64,000 bases of DNA, from assembly GCF_037029465.1 (NCBI RefSeq), contig NZ_JAYMEM010000026.1, positions 372,001 through 436,000 on the forward strand, read 5' to 3'. Below the pieces are notes generated by a model. The model had not been told where the DNA came from. It did no database searches and saw only the letters and a list, made by a program, of their open reading frames with translations. This document shows positions 1 to 8,291 of the stretch, one piece after another; positions within the stretch are counted from its first letter, which is position 1, and each line of letters begins with the position of its first letter. Position numbers and translations under genes: made by a program. This DNA is from Mesoflavibacter sp037029465. Its GTDB lineage: Bacteria; Bacteroidota; Bacteroidia; Flavobacteriales; Flavobacteriaceae.

Positions 1-515
1 ATTTAGATGGCGCAAGATTATGGAATGCGTTAGTTGCAAAAAACGAAACTACAGAACAATACGGTAAAGCTTTTGATACCATATCTGTCTGTTTAAGTAA
101 AGGTTTAGGTTGTCCTATTGGTTCTGTTTTAGTTGGTGATAAAGCCATAATGGAAAATGCCATAAGAATTAGAAAGATTTTAGGCGGCGGTATGCGTCAA
201 GTAGGATTTTTAGCAGCAGCAGGCTTGTATGCGTTAGAACATAATATTGAAAGATTAGCAGAAGACCATAAAAAAGCGAAGTATTTAATTGAATTATTAA
301 AACAATCTGACTGTGTTAAAAATGTAGAACCGGTAGAGACAAACATCGTTATTTTTGAACTGTTCAAGGATAAAAGTGAAAAGCTATTGAAATTACTTTC
401 TGAACATAAAATTTTAATCACCAATATGGGTAATAATAAATTAAGAATGGTCACACATTTACATATCACAGATCAACAAATTGATAAAGTAGAAAAAGTT
501 ATAAAATCAATATAA
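1..515 (+). CDS. ltaE: Low-specificity L-threonine aldolase, C-terminal part (runs off the left edge)
   Basis: PLP-dependent aldolase of the beta-eliminating lyase family, which cleaves L-threonine/allo-threonine to glycine and acetaldehyde. The frame is open from base 3, so the N-terminal part lies outside the window; the first in-window ATG at 150 is internal. The stretch just before that ATG reads DGARLWNA and then CLSKGLGCPIGS, where the lysine in SKGLG is the expected PLP-binding residue. The C-terminal small domain (about 120 residues) is complete and ends at TAA 513-515. A strong bidirectional hairpin follows and separates it from the convergent ybaB. The family assignment is secure; substrate preference is inferred from the family. 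Confidence 0.9.
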   Translation, partial: LDGARLWNALVAKNETTEQYGKAFDTISVCLSKGLGCPIGSVLVGDKAIMENAIRIRKILGGGMRQVGFLAAAGLYALEHNIERLAEDHKKAKYLIELLKQSDCVKNVEPVETNIVIFELFKDKSEKLLKLLSEHKILITNMGNNKLRMVTHLHITDQQIDKVEKVIKSI

Positions 516-521
516 TCAAAC

Positions 522-554
522 AAAAAAGGAAGCCTAATTAGGCTCCCTTTTTTT
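522..554. terminator. Bidirectional intrinsic terminator between ltaE and ybaB
   Basis: A perfect 14-bp self-complementary core (AGCCTAATTAGGCT, 531-544) is flanked by an A run on the left and a T run on the right. It can therefore end transcription from both convergent genes. Confidence 0.85.
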
Positions 555-575
555 ATTTGTATTAAAGACACAATG

Positions 576-899
576 TTATTTAAACATGTCCATACCTGGT
601 ATATTTGGCATACCATCTTTAGCAACAGCAGCTATTTCGGTTTCATGCACTTCTGTAGCTTTTGTAATGGCTTTGTTTAATGTTAAGATTAAATAGTCTT
701 CTAATTGCTCTTTATCTTCAAGTAAAGCATCATCTATACTTATAGACTTTATCTCTCTATTAGCTGTTAAAGTAACTTGTAAAAGGTTATCAGCACTTTT
801 CTCGTCTACTAAAACAGTGTTTAAACGTTTTTTAGTTTTTTCAACTTTTTTTTGGGTTTCTTTTAATTTACCCATCATTCCCATAAGGTCTCCAAACAT
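576..899 (-). CDS. YbaB/EbfC family nucleoid-associated protein
   Basis: A 107-aa protein of the usual YbaB length. It begins MFGDLMGMMGKLKE and has the helical N-terminus (residues 1-30), central beta strands with conserved VTLTANREIKSI-type spacing, and a Met/Pro-rich tail (PNIPGMDMF). The family forms homodimers that bind DNA and compact or mark the nucleoid. In many bacteria ybaB sits with dnaX and recR, but here it stands alone between threonine aldolase and a peptidase. The start is the ATG at 899, which opens the conserved N-terminus. The upstream gap is shared with the divergent peptidase gene. Confidence 0.88.
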   Translation of the reverse strand: MFGDLMGMMGKLKETQKKVEKTKKRLNTVLVDEKSADNLLQVTLTANREIKSISIDDALLEDKEQLEDYLILTLNKAITKATEVHETEIAAVAKDGMPNIPGMDMFK

Positions 900-1001
900 C
901 TTAATTAGTTTTAAAATTATAAATGCAAATTTATTAATTTCAATAGATAAATTTCAACTCAATTATTCATTAAATGATTTAGCTGTTTTGTTATTTAACT
1001 T

Positions 1002-1009
1002 TACATTTG
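1002..1009 (+). promoter_or_regulatory. Bacteroidota-type -7 box (TACATTTG) upstream of the S9 peptidase
   Basis: TACATTTG fits the TANNTTTG consensus used by the primary sigma factor of Bacteroidota and lies 27 bases before the ATG at 1036. A matching -33 TTG at the usual spacing is not clear, so this is suggestive only. Confidence 0.4.
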
Positions 1010-1035
1010 CTTTTTCCTAAAAAAATGAACTTAAA

Positions 1036-3105
1036 ATGACAGATTTTAATTCTGAATTAATAGCTCCAAAAGCCAAAAAAATAAAGAAAGAACTTACGAT
1101 ACATAACGATGTAAGAGTAGATAATTATTATTGGTTAAACCAAAGAGAAGATAAAGACGTTTTAGATTATTTACATGCCGAAAATGACTATACAGATGCT
1201 GTTTTAAAGTCTACAGAAGATTTTCAGAAATCACTTTTTGAAGAGATGAAATCTCGTATAAAAGAAGATGACCAAAGTGTACCGTATAAGTTTAACGGAT
1301 ACTGGTATATCACCAAATTTGAGCAAGGAAAAGATTACCCAATTTACACCAGAAAAAAAGAAACTATAGATGCCGAAGAAGAAATTTTGTTTGATTGTAA
1401 CCAAATGGCTAAAGGCTATTCTTACTTTAAATTAGGTGGTTTTTCTGTCAGTGAAGACAATACTTTGGCAACATTTTCAATAGATACGGTAAGTAGAAGA
1501 CAATACACCATTAAAATTAAAAATTTATTAACTGGTGAAATTTTAGAAGATACTATTGAAAATACAACAGGTAGTTCTACTTGGGCTAGTGATAATAAAA
1601 CTATTTTTTACGCTAAAAAAGATGAAGTTACTTTAAGATCGGATAAAATTTTCAGTCATAAAATAGGAGAAAAGGTTGCAGATGATAGATTGGTTTTTGT
1701 TGAAGAAGATGATACATTTCATACTTATGTATATAAATCAAAATCAAGAAAATACTTAATTATTGGTAGTTCTAGTACACAGACTTCAGAATATAGAGTT
1801 TTACAAGCTAATAATCCTGAAGGCGACTTTAAAGTATTTCAAACTAGAGAGCGAGATTTAGAGTATTCCATAGCACACTATAACGATAGTTTTTACATTA
1901 TCACTAATAAAGATGGAGCGACTAATTTTAAGGTTCAAAAAACGCCAGAAACAGCTACAGCAAAAGAAAACTGGACAGATGTACTATCGCACAGAGAAGA
2001 TGTTTTAGTTGAAGATATTGAAATTTTTAAAAATTATTTGGTCGTTAACGAGCGTAAAAACGGATTAAACCTTTTACGTATAATGAGTTGGGATAATAAA
2101 GAAGACTATTATCTTGATTTTGAAAGTGAAACCTACACAGCAAGTATTGGCAATAATCCAGATTTTAATAGTGATGTGTTAAGGTATTCTTTTAATGCAT
2201 TAACACAACCAAGCTCTGTAATCGATTATAATTTTAAGTCAAAAACTAAAGAAATTAAAAAGGAGCAAGAAGTTTTAGATAAAAATTTTGATAAAGATAA
2301 TTACACTTCTGAAAGAATTTGGGCAACAGCTAGAGACGGAAAAAAAATACCAATGTCTGTTGTTTACAAAAAAGGTATCAAATTAGATGGTACAAATCCT
2401 TTACTTCAGTATGCCTACGGAAGTTACGGTTCTACCATAGATCCTTATTTCTCTACGATTAGATTAAGTTTGTTAGATAGAGGCTTTATATATGTAATTT
2501 CACATATTAGAGGTAGTGAATATTTAGGAAGACCATGGTATGAAGACGGAAAGCTTCTTAAAAAAATGAACACTTTCACAGATTTTATAGACTGTTCTAA
2601 ATATTTAATTGAACAAAATTATACATCTTCAGATCATTTATATGCTATGGGAGGAAGTGCTGGCGGATTATTAATGGGAGCAGTTATCAATTTAAATCCA
2701 GAATTATATAAAGGTGTTATTGCAGCAGTACCATTTGTAGATGTTGTAACTACTATGTTAGACGATAGTATCCCATTAACCACAGGAGAATATGATGAAT
2801 GGGGTAACCCAAACAATAAAGACTATTATCATTATATGAAATCCTACTCACCATATGATAATGTAGAAGAAAAACAATATCCTAATTTGTTAGTTACTAC
2901 AGGGTTACATGACTCTCAAGTACAGTATTGGGAACCAGCAAAATGGGTTGCAAAATTAAGAGAGTTAAAAACAGATAATAATTTATTATTATTAAAAACA
3001 GATATGGATGCTGGTCATGGCGGTGCTTCTGGAAGGTTTGAAGCATTAAAAGAAGTTGCACTAGAGTACGCCTTTTTATTCTATTTGGAAGGAATTACTG
3101 ATTAA
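1036..3105 (+). CDS. S9 family prolyl oligopeptidase, oligopeptidase B-like (protease II)
   Basis: 689-aa serine peptidase: an N-terminal beta-propeller (about residues 70-410) gates a C-terminal alpha/beta hydrolase domain. The catalytic triad is visible: Ser541 in GGSAGG, Asp626 in GLHDSQV and His661 in DAGHGGASGR. The SAGG context plus the GEYDEWGNP segment is typical of oligopeptidase B, which cuts short peptides after basic residues. No signal peptide is evident, so it is probably cytoplasmic. The start ATG at 1036 gives the expected N-terminus (PKAKKIKKE then HNDVRVDNYYWL). It stands alone with its own -7 box. Confidence 0.9.
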   Translation: MTDFNSELIAPKAKKIKKELTIHNDVRVDNYYWLNQREDKDVLDYLHAENDYTDAVLKSTEDFQKSLFEEMKSRIKEDDQSVPYKFNGYWYITKFEQGKDYPIYTRKKETIDAEEEILFDCNQMAKGYSYFKLGGFSVSEDNTLATFSIDTVSRRQYTIKIKNLLTGEILEDTIENTTGSSTWASDNKTIFYAKKDEVTLRSDKIFSHKIGEKVADDRLVFVEEDDTFHTYVYKSKSRKYLIIGSSSTQTSEYRVLQANNPEGDFKVFQTRERDLEYSIAHYNDSFYIITNKDGATNFKVQKTPETATAKENWTDVLSHREDVLVEDIEIFKNYLVVNERKNGLNLLRIMSWDNKEDYYLDFESETYTASIGNNPDFNSDVLRYSFNALTQPSSVIDYNFKSKTKEIKKEQEVLDKNFDKDNYTSERIWATARDGKKIPMSVVYKKGIKLDGTNPLLQYAYGSYGSTIDPYFSTIRLSLLDRGFIYVISHIRGSEYLGRPWYEDGKLLKKMNTFTDFIDCSKYLIEQNYTSSDHLYAMGGSAGGLLMGAVINLNPELYKGVIAAVPFVDVVTTMLDDSIPLTTGEYDEWGNPNNKDYYHYMKSYSPYDNVEEKQYPNLLVTTGLHDSQVQYWEPAKWVAKLRELKTDNNLLLLKTDMDAGHGGASGRFEALKEVALEYAFLFYLEGITD

Positions 3106-3117
3106 TCAAAAAAAATG

Positions 3118-3159
3118 CTTATTTTTGTCAGGTTTTAGTGATTAAAACTGAAAAATAAG
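3118..3159. promoter_or_regulatory. 42-base imperfect inverted repeat overlapping the promoter of the cysteine-synthase-like gene
   Basis: CTTATTTTT (3118-3126) and CAGGTTTTA pair with TAAAACTG and AAAAATAAG (3151-3159) around a 5-base loop. The left arm contains a TANNTTTG -7 box (TATTTTTG, 3120-3127), and the start codon lies 20 bases downstream. Because the box is inside the left arm, only part of the hairpin would be transcribed, so a DNA-level operator is more likely than an RNA switch. Inference only. Confidence 0.35.
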
Positions 3160-3178
3160 TAGCTTTTAAACAGCATTT

Positions 3179-4219
3179 ATGGAACAAAGTAAACAAGTTT
3201 TTAATAGCGCATTAGACCTAATCGGCAATACTCCGCTAATAAAACTAAACAAAATGACGTCTGAGTTTAAAGGAAACTACCACGCTAAGGTAGAGGCTTT
3301 TAACCCAGGACACTCCTCAAAAGATCGTATAGCTTTATACATTATTGAACAAGCAGAAAAGCAAGGTATAATTAAACCGGGTGATACTATTATCGAAACT
3401 ACTTCTGGTAACACAGGATTTAGTTTAGCAATGGTAAGTGTTATCAAAGGTTACGATTGTATTTTAGCTGTAAGCTCTAAGTCTTCTGCAGACAAAATAG
3501 ACATGCTTAAAACTATGGGTGCAAAAGTTTACGTTTGCCCAGCAAACGTAAGTGCAGATGACCCAAGAAGTTATTACGAAGTAGCAAAACGCTTACATAG
3601 TGAGATTAAAGGATCGGTTTACATTAACCAATACTTTAATCAATTAAATTTAGATGCACATTACCAATCAACAGGTCCAGAAATATGGAACCAAACTGAA
3701 GGTCAAATCACGCATTTAGTAGCCTGTAGTGGTACAGGAGGAACAATTTCTGGTACTGCAAAGTATTTAAAAGAACAAAATCCAAATATCAAAGTTATTG
3801 GTGTTGATGCTTACGGTTCGGTATTAAAAAAGTATCATGAAACACGTGAGTTTGATAAAGATGAAATCTATCCTTATCGTATTGAAGGATTAGGTAAAAA
3901 CTTAATACCAACAGCAACAGATTTTGATGTAATCGATCAGTTTGTAAAAGTAACAGACGAAGAAAGTGCACATACAGCAAGAGAGATTGCAACAACAGAA
4001 GGATTATTTGTAGGTTACACATCTGGAGCAGCAATGCAAGCTATAAAACAATTAAACGAAGAAGATTACTTCAAACCAACAGATAAGGTTGTCGTAATTT
4101 TCCCAGATCATGGATCAAGATACATGAGCAAAGTTTATAGTGACAAATGGATGAGTGATCAAGGCTTTTTTGATAGTCAAAATGAAGAAGCAGCTCAAAG
4201 CATTCAGTACGTTAAATAA
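3179..4219 (+). CDS. PLP-dependent cysteine synthase/CBS-family enzyme, candidate cysteate synthase
   Basis: 346-aa fold-type II PLP enzyme of the cysteine synthase/cystathionine beta-synthase family. The PLP lysine is Lys48 in FNPGHSSKDR, a variant of the usual N-x-GGS-KDR motif. The substrate loop TSGNTG (about 75-80) and the phosphate-binding loop SGTGGT (about 184-190) are present. The family adds sulfur nucleophiles to serine derivatives. The changed lysine motif and the next gene, an alpha-oxoamine synthase, suggest it makes L-cysteate (O-phosphoserine plus sulfite) for sulfonolipids rather than cysteine. That role is inferred; plain cysteine or cystathionine synthesis remains possible. 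A terminator at 4238-4279 separates it from the downstream gene. Confidence 0.8.
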   Translation: MEQSKQVFNSALDLIGNTPLIKLNKMTSEFKGNYHAKVEAFNPGHSSKDRIALYIIEQAEKQGIIKPGDTIIETTSGNTGFSLAMVSVIKGYDCILAVSSKSSADKIDMLKTMGAKVYVCPANVSADDPRSYYEVAKRLHSEIKGSVYINQYFNQLNLDAHYQSTGPEIWNQTEGQITHLVACSGTGGTISGTAKYLKEQNPNIKVIGVDAYGSVLKKYHETREFDKDEIYPYRIEGLGKNLIPTATDFDVIDQFVKVTDEESAHTAREIATTEGLFVGYTSGAAMQAIKQLNEEDYFKPTDKVVVIFPDHGSRYMSKVYSDKWMSDQGFFDSQNEEAAQSIQYVK

Positions 4220-4237
4220 CGCATAAAATCATAAAAT

Positions 4238-4279
4238 AAAAGTTAGCCTTAATGAGATTTCATTTTGGTTAACTTTTTT
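4238..4279 (+). terminator. Intrinsic terminator after the cysteine-synthase-like gene
   Basis: AAAGTTAGCC pairs with GGTTAACTTT (one G-T wobble) across an 18-base loop and is followed by a T run. It implies that the next gene has its own promoter. Confidence 0.6.
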
Positions 4280-4326
4280 GTTAATAATAGTTGGAAGATT
4301 AATTATGCAAGAATTATAAAAATGCC

Positions 4327-4376
4327 TAATTTTGTCCAATCTAACTAAATACTAATAGCTTAAGCCATAGGCTTAA
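4327..4376 (+). promoter_or_regulatory. -7 box and leader hairpin before the alpha-oxoamine synthase
   Basis: TAATTTTG (4327-4334) fits TANNTTTG and would start transcription near 4341. The leader then contains a 17-base palindrome TTAAGCC-ATA-GGCTTAA (4360-4376) only 13 bases before the ATG at 4390. A hairpin this close to the start could modulate ribosome access. No clear -33 box is seen. Confidence 0.4.
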
Positions 4377-4389
4377 TAATCATTTAAAG

Positions 4390-5649
4390 ATGAAAGACTT
4401 ATTTGAGAAAATATACAAAGACAAAGGACCGTTAGGAAAATGGGCGTCGCAAGCAGAAGGTTACTTTGTATTCCCTAAATTAGAAGGGCAAATTTCAAAT
4501 CGTATGAAATTTCAAGGAAAAGAAGTTATTACTTGGAGTATCAACGATTACTTAGGTTTGGCTAATCACCCAGAAGTAAGAAAAGTAGATGCAGAAGCTG
4601 CTGCAAAATACGGTTCTGCTTACCCTATGGGAGCACGTATGATGTCTGGTCACACAGATTTACACGAAAAACTACAAAATGAGTTAGCAGAATTTGTTAA
4701 TAAAGAAGCAGCTTACTTATTAAACTTTGGTTACCAAGGAATGGTATCTACAGTAGACGCTTTAGTATCTAAAGATGATATTATTGTTTACGATGTAGAT
4801 GCACATGCATGTATCATTGACGGTGTAAGATTACACCACGGTAAGCGTTTTACATACAAGCACAATGATATTGAAAGTTTAGAAAAAAACTTAGAGCGTG
4901 CTACAAAAATGGCAGAACAAACAGGTGGAGGAATTTTAGTAATTTCCGAAGGTGTTTTTGGAATGCGTGGTGAGCAAGGACGTTTAAAAGAGATTGTAGC
5001 GTTAAAAGAAAAATTCAACTTTAGATTATTTGTAGATGATGCTCATGGATTTGGTACTTTAGGAGCTACAGGAGCAGGAGCAGGAGAAGAGCAAGGTGTA
5101 CAAGATGATATTGATGTGTACTTTGCAACCTTTGCAAAATCTATGGCTAGTACAGGAGCATTTATTGCTGCTGATCAAGAGATTATAGACTATTTAAAGT
5201 ACAATTTACGTTCTCAAATGTTTGCAAAATCTTTACAGATGCAATTAGTAGAAGGTGCTTTAAAACGTTTAGATATGTTACGTACAATGCCTGAGTTAAA
5301 ACAAAACTTATGGAAAATTGTAGACGCTTTACAATCTGGATTAAAAGAACGTGGTTTTGATATTGGTACTACACAAAGTTGTGTAACTCCTGTGTATCTT
5401 AACGGAAGTATTCCAGAAGCTATGGCGTTAGTTAAAGACTTGAGAGAAAACTATGGTATTTTCTGTTCTATAGTTGTTTATCCTGTAATCCCAAAAGGAT
5501 TAATCTTATTACGTATGATTCCTACTGCAACTCATACTTTAGAAGATGTAAATGAAACATTAGATGCTTTTGATGCAATTAGAGAACGTCTTGTAAATGG
5601 TACTTACAAGCGTATGTCTGCAGCATTAATGAAAGCAATGGGTGAATAA
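4390..5649 (+). CDS. Alpha-oxoamine synthase, candidate cysteate (or serine) acyltransferase of sulfonolipid/sphingolipid synthesis
   Basis: 419-aa class II PLP aminotransferase-fold enzyme of the serine palmitoyltransferase / 2-amino-3-ketobutyrate ligase family. It condenses an amino acid with an acyl thioester with loss of CO2. Visible hallmarks are the PLP lysine Lys250 in FAKSMAS, DDAHGFG with the PLP-binding Asp/His, DVDAHACIIDG, and the acyl-chain loop ARMMSGH. Related flavobacterial enzymes make the capnine base from cysteate. Its neighbours (a CBS-family enzyme upstream and a ceramide-synthase-like acyltransferase downstream) favour cysteate or serine acyltransferase over glycine C-acetyltransferase. 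Substrate choice cannot be read from sequence alone. Confidence 0.85.
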   Translation: MKDLFEKIYKDKGPLGKWASQAEGYFVFPKLEGQISNRMKFQGKEVITWSINDYLGLANHPEVRKVDAEAAAKYGSAYPMGARMMSGHTDLHEKLQNELAEFVNKEAAYLLNFGYQGMVSTVDALVSKDDIIVYDVDAHACIIDGVRLHHGKRFTYKHNDIESLEKNLERATKMAEQTGGGILVISEGVFGMRGEQGRLKEIVALKEKFNFRLFVDDAHGFGTLGATGAGAGEEQGVQDDIDVYFATFAKSMASTGAFIAADQEIIDYLKYNLRSQMFAKSLQMQLVEGALKRLDMLRTMPELKQNLWKIVDALQSGLKERGFDIGTTQSCVTPVYLNGSIPEAMALVKDLRENYGIFCSIVVYPVIPKGLILLRMIPTATHTLEDVNETLDAFDAIRERLVNGTYKRMSAALMKAMGE

Positions 5650-5672
5650 TATTTTCACTTTTATATAAAATT

Positions 5673-5708
5673 AAAAATCCGATTTAAATATTTAAATCGG
5701 ATTTTTTT
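5673..5708. terminator. Bidirectional terminator between convergent lipid genes
   Basis: AAATCCGATTTAAAT pairs perfectly with ATTTAAATCGGATTT, with an A run to the left and a T run to the right. It serves both the alpha-oxoamine synthase (+) and the acyltransferase (-). Confidence 0.88.
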
Positions 5709-5710
5709 AT

Positions 5711-6829
5711 CTATAATGTTTTTCTATAAGTGCTTCGCCTTTTTATAATTTTAGGGTCGAAGTTTTTCCAGATTTTTTGAATAGCTTCATTGTTTTCTAA
5801 TTCTGGAGTTCGGTAACAATCTTCAATACCTTTTTCTTTAAAAATAGGGTAGTATTCATTAAAAATAATACCATGTACACCTTTGTTTTGATAATCAGGA
5901 TGTACTCCAATTAAATAAAAGATAACGCTTTTACTTTCCTTTTTAGCTTTTAAAAGTTTTAAAAATCCAAAAGGAAATAATTTACCATTCATCTCTTTTA
6001 ATGCTTTTGTAAATCCAGGCATAACAATAGCAAAAGCGATTAAGTTGTTTTCTTGATCTACAACAAATTTGATGTATTCTGGATTTATAAAATTGATGTA
6101 TTTTTTCTTAAAATATTCTTTTTGAATATCAGTAATTTCAACAAAAGAAGATAGTTTAGCATAAGAAAGGTTAAACAAGTCAAACATCTTATCTACGTAA
6201 GGCATTATCTCTTTAGTCTTAGTAAAATTTAGTGGTTTTAACTTATAGCGTCTTTTAATTAAATCTTGAATTTTAGCAAAAGATTCTGGATTTACATTAC
6301 TAAATTTAAAAGAGCTTTCTATATAAGTTTTTTCAATGTTAAAGCCAAGTGCTTCATAATGCTTTTGGTAATACGGATAGTTATACCAAGTTATCATGTC
6401 GTTTGGATGATCAAATCCTTCGGTTAAGACACCAACCTTATCAAGGTTTGAGAAGCCTACAGGACCTTCAACAAACTCTAAATTATTGTTTTTTCCTATC
6501 TTAATTACTTCTTCTATTAATGCTTTACTAACTTCTAAATCATCAATAAAATCAAACCAACCAAAGCGCATTTTTTTGTCATCTTGTTTGTTTACTTCTA
6601 ACCAATTTATAATTGCAGCTACACGACCAACAACTTTACCTTCTTTGTAAGCTAATAGTAATGTAGCTTCAGCATCATTAAAAACAGGGTTTTTTGAAGT
6701 GTCAAAAACTTCTAATTCTTGACTTATTATTGGCGGAATCCAATATTCACAATCATTATAGATTTTAAAAGGAAACTTTACAAAAGCTTTATAATCTGCT
6801 TTAGATTTTACTTCTTTAATGGTTATCAT
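5711..6829 (-). CDS. GNAT-fold protein of the YghO/bacterial ceramide synthase-like family
   Basis: 372-aa protein with two GNAT-like halves. The N-terminal half ends in EGPVGFSNLDKVGVLTEGFD, the signature-like region of YghO relatives. The C-terminal half carries an acetyl-CoA-type pocket motif (IGVHPDYQNKGVHG, about residues 305-320). In databases such flavobacterial proteins are often labelled GNAT acetyltransferase or, wrongly, GTP cyclohydrolase. The bacterial ceramide synthases are described in this family, and the convergent alpha-oxoamine synthase makes an N-acyltransferase for capnine/sphingoid bases the most economical role. It lies 16 bases downstream of the barrel-protein gene on the same strand, probably in one transcript. 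Confidence 0.7.
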   Translation of the reverse strand: MITIKEVKSKADYKAFVKFPFKIYNDCEYWIPPIISQELEVFDTSKNPVFNDAEATLLLAYKEGKVVGRVAAIINWLEVNKQDDKKMRFGWFDFIDDLEVSKALIEEVIKIGKNNNLEFVEGPVGFSNLDKVGVLTEGFDHPNDMITWYNYPYYQKHYEALGFNIEKTYIESSFKFSNVNPESFAKIQDLIKRRYKLKPLNFTKTKEIMPYVDKMFDLFNLSYAKLSSFVEITDIQKEYFKKKYINFINPEYIKFVVDQENNLIAFAIVMPGFTKALKEMNGKLFPFGFLKLLKAKKESKSVIFYLIGVHPDYQNKGVHGIIFNEYYPIFKEKGIEDCYRTPELENNEAIQKIWKNFDPKIIKRRSTYRKTL

Positions 6830-6845
6830 AGATTATAAATAAGGA

Positions 6846-7898
6846 TTATTCGTCGTCAAAATTGATGACTTGCGTTTCTTTCTTTCGTTTTCCATCATCA
6901 GAAGGAGAATCGTCGTCACCTTTTTTCTTTTTCTTATTTCTGTTTCTGTTAGCTTTTCTTTCATATTCATCCATTACATTAGTACCGTTGTCTACTTGTG
7001 GATCTTTGTGAAAGTCTAACCTGTAAGACGCACCAAAATTTAAGCTAAAAACAGAAGGTGTATCTTTTGTATTGAAAGTTAAAGCGGTATCTAACTGAAA
7101 GTCTTTTCCGAAAAGGTAAGCACCACCAAATCTAAATAAATTATCTGCGTAGTAATCTCCGCTAATACCTTGAGTTTCTCCAAACAGTACAAACTTTTCA
7201 TTTAAAGCTTTTGTAAGCGTTAAGATATACTGAAAACTAGAAAAATCTGTACCTAATCTTTCCATAGAAAAATTAGTGACAAATACCCAACCGCTACTAA
7301 AGTTGTTTTGTGTAGCAAACATAGCTTTAAAGTTAACGCCACCTTCATAAGCAGGACTAGTAAAAGGATTTGTATATGGTACGTAAATATTGTCTTTAGC
7401 ATCTAGATTAACGCCTCCGTAAATAGCTACAGCAGGAATTAAATTACTCCATTTAAACTTTTTATTAGCGTGATAACTGTATAGGTTTGGTTTTTCTTCT
7501 TCTTTGTTTTTAAATGGGTCATAAACCAAATATTTAGCACCTAATGCAAAATTTCTAAAATTAGATCGTTTAGTCTCGTTAGGTGATAATGCAGATCTAT
7601 TATCTGTAAACGTATCGTTTTGGTAGGTACCTTCAAGGTTAATTTCTAACTCTTCCCAAAGCAAACCGTAGCGTAGTGCAAAGTCAATTCCAAAACCTTT
7701 AGCTTCATTCTTTAAAGGTGTATGTTTTTCATTAACAGTATAAGGTCCAGCTTCTATTTGACCAACATTTACACCAACAGCAAAAGCACTTTTAGACTCG
7801 CCAGGTCTGTTAGAATTAATCACTTCGGTATACTGAGAAAATGCCGAAATACTAAAGAAAAATAATACGTATTTAATATAGGATTTTGGGTTAAGCAT
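6846..7898 (-). CDS. Outer-membrane beta-barrel 'transporter'-type protein with a charged C-terminal tail
   Basis: 350 aa with a signal peptide (about residues 1-21, ending ISAFS-Q). Alternating aromatic/polar beta strands fill about residues 25-290, as in the family annotated as transporter or MetA-pathway-of-phenol-degradation protein. The last 50 residues are a highly charged Lys/Arg/Asp tail (NRNRNKKKKKGDDD) ending in FDDE, probably periplasmic and unstructured. It is the first gene of a probable two-gene transcript with the YghO-like acyltransferase (16-base gap), hinting at a shared envelope-lipid function. The true substrate, if any, is unknown. Confidence 0.6.
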   Translation of the reverse strand: MLNPKSYIKYVLFFFSISAFSQYTEVINSNRPGESKSAFAVGVNVGQIEAGPYTVNEKHTPLKNEAKGFGIDFALRYGLLWEELEINLEGTYQNDTFTDNRSALSPNETKRSNFRNFALGAKYLVYDPFKNKEEEKPNLYSYHANKKFKWSNLIPAVAIYGGVNLDAKDNIYVPYTNPFTSPAYEGGVNFKAMFATQNNFSSGWVFVTNFSMERLGTDFSSFQYILTLTKALNEKFVLFGETQGISGDYYADNLFRFGGAYLFGKDFQLDTALTFNTKDTPSVFSLNFGASYRLDFHKDPQVDNGTNVMDEYERKANRNRNKKKKKGDDDSPSDDGKRKKETQVINFDDE

Positions 7899-7977
7899 AG
7901 CTATTTGTTTAAAGTCAAATATAGAGATTTTATATTTTTTTTAGCTATTAAATAACGAAATTAAAATTAGAGAATTG

Positions 7978-7985
7978 TATTTTTG
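7978..7985 (+). promoter_or_regulatory. -7 box (TATTTTTG) of the DUF4834-yfhO-glycosyltransferase run
   Basis: TATTTTTG ends 24 bases before the ATG at 8010, a typical leader length. No clear -33 partner is present. Confidence 0.4.
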
Positions 7986-8009
7986 TATTTATTGAATAAA
8001 ATTTGAATT

Positions 8010-8261
8010 ATGGGTTTATTAAGAACCATATTAATAATATTACTGATTTACTACGGATTTAAAATCCTATCTAGAATATTCGCGCCAGTCTTATTTAAAT
8101 ACGCTGCTAAAAAAGCTGAAGAACGCTTTGGTGGTGCATTTAACCAACAACGTCAAGAACCTTTAAGTAAAGAAGGTGAAGTGACCATAGACAAAATGCC
8201 TGAAAACAAATCTTCAAATAAAAATGTAGGTGAATATGTAGATTACGAAGAAATTGACTAA
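8010..8261 (+). CDS. DUF4834 family small membrane protein
   Basis: 83-aa protein with one N-terminal membrane helix (about residues 4-21, LLRTILIILLIYYGFKIL). A positively charged amphipathic stretch follows (KYAAKKAEERFGG), then a soluble acidic tail ending in the conserved-looking YVDYEEID. Length and pattern match DUF4834 proteins, which occur beside YfhO-type genes in Flavobacteriia. Function is unknown. It is 30 bases upstream of the yfhO-like gene and probably cotranscribed with it. Confidence 0.8.
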   Translation: MGLLRTILIILLIYYGFKILSRIFAPVLFKYAAKKAEERFGGAFNQQRQEPLSKEGEVTIDKMPENKSSNKNVGEYVDYEEID

Positions 8262-8291
8262 TTTTCAACCTCATTGAATTTATAATTATTT

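Noticed and set aside
817..1020. Plus-strand frame over the ybaB start and the following gap
   Set aside because: Covers the peptidase -7 box; hydrophobic antisense composition.
5711..6829. Annotation as GTP cyclohydrolase
   Set aside because: No zinc-ligand or cyclohydrolase motifs; the real FolE is at 39636-40232.
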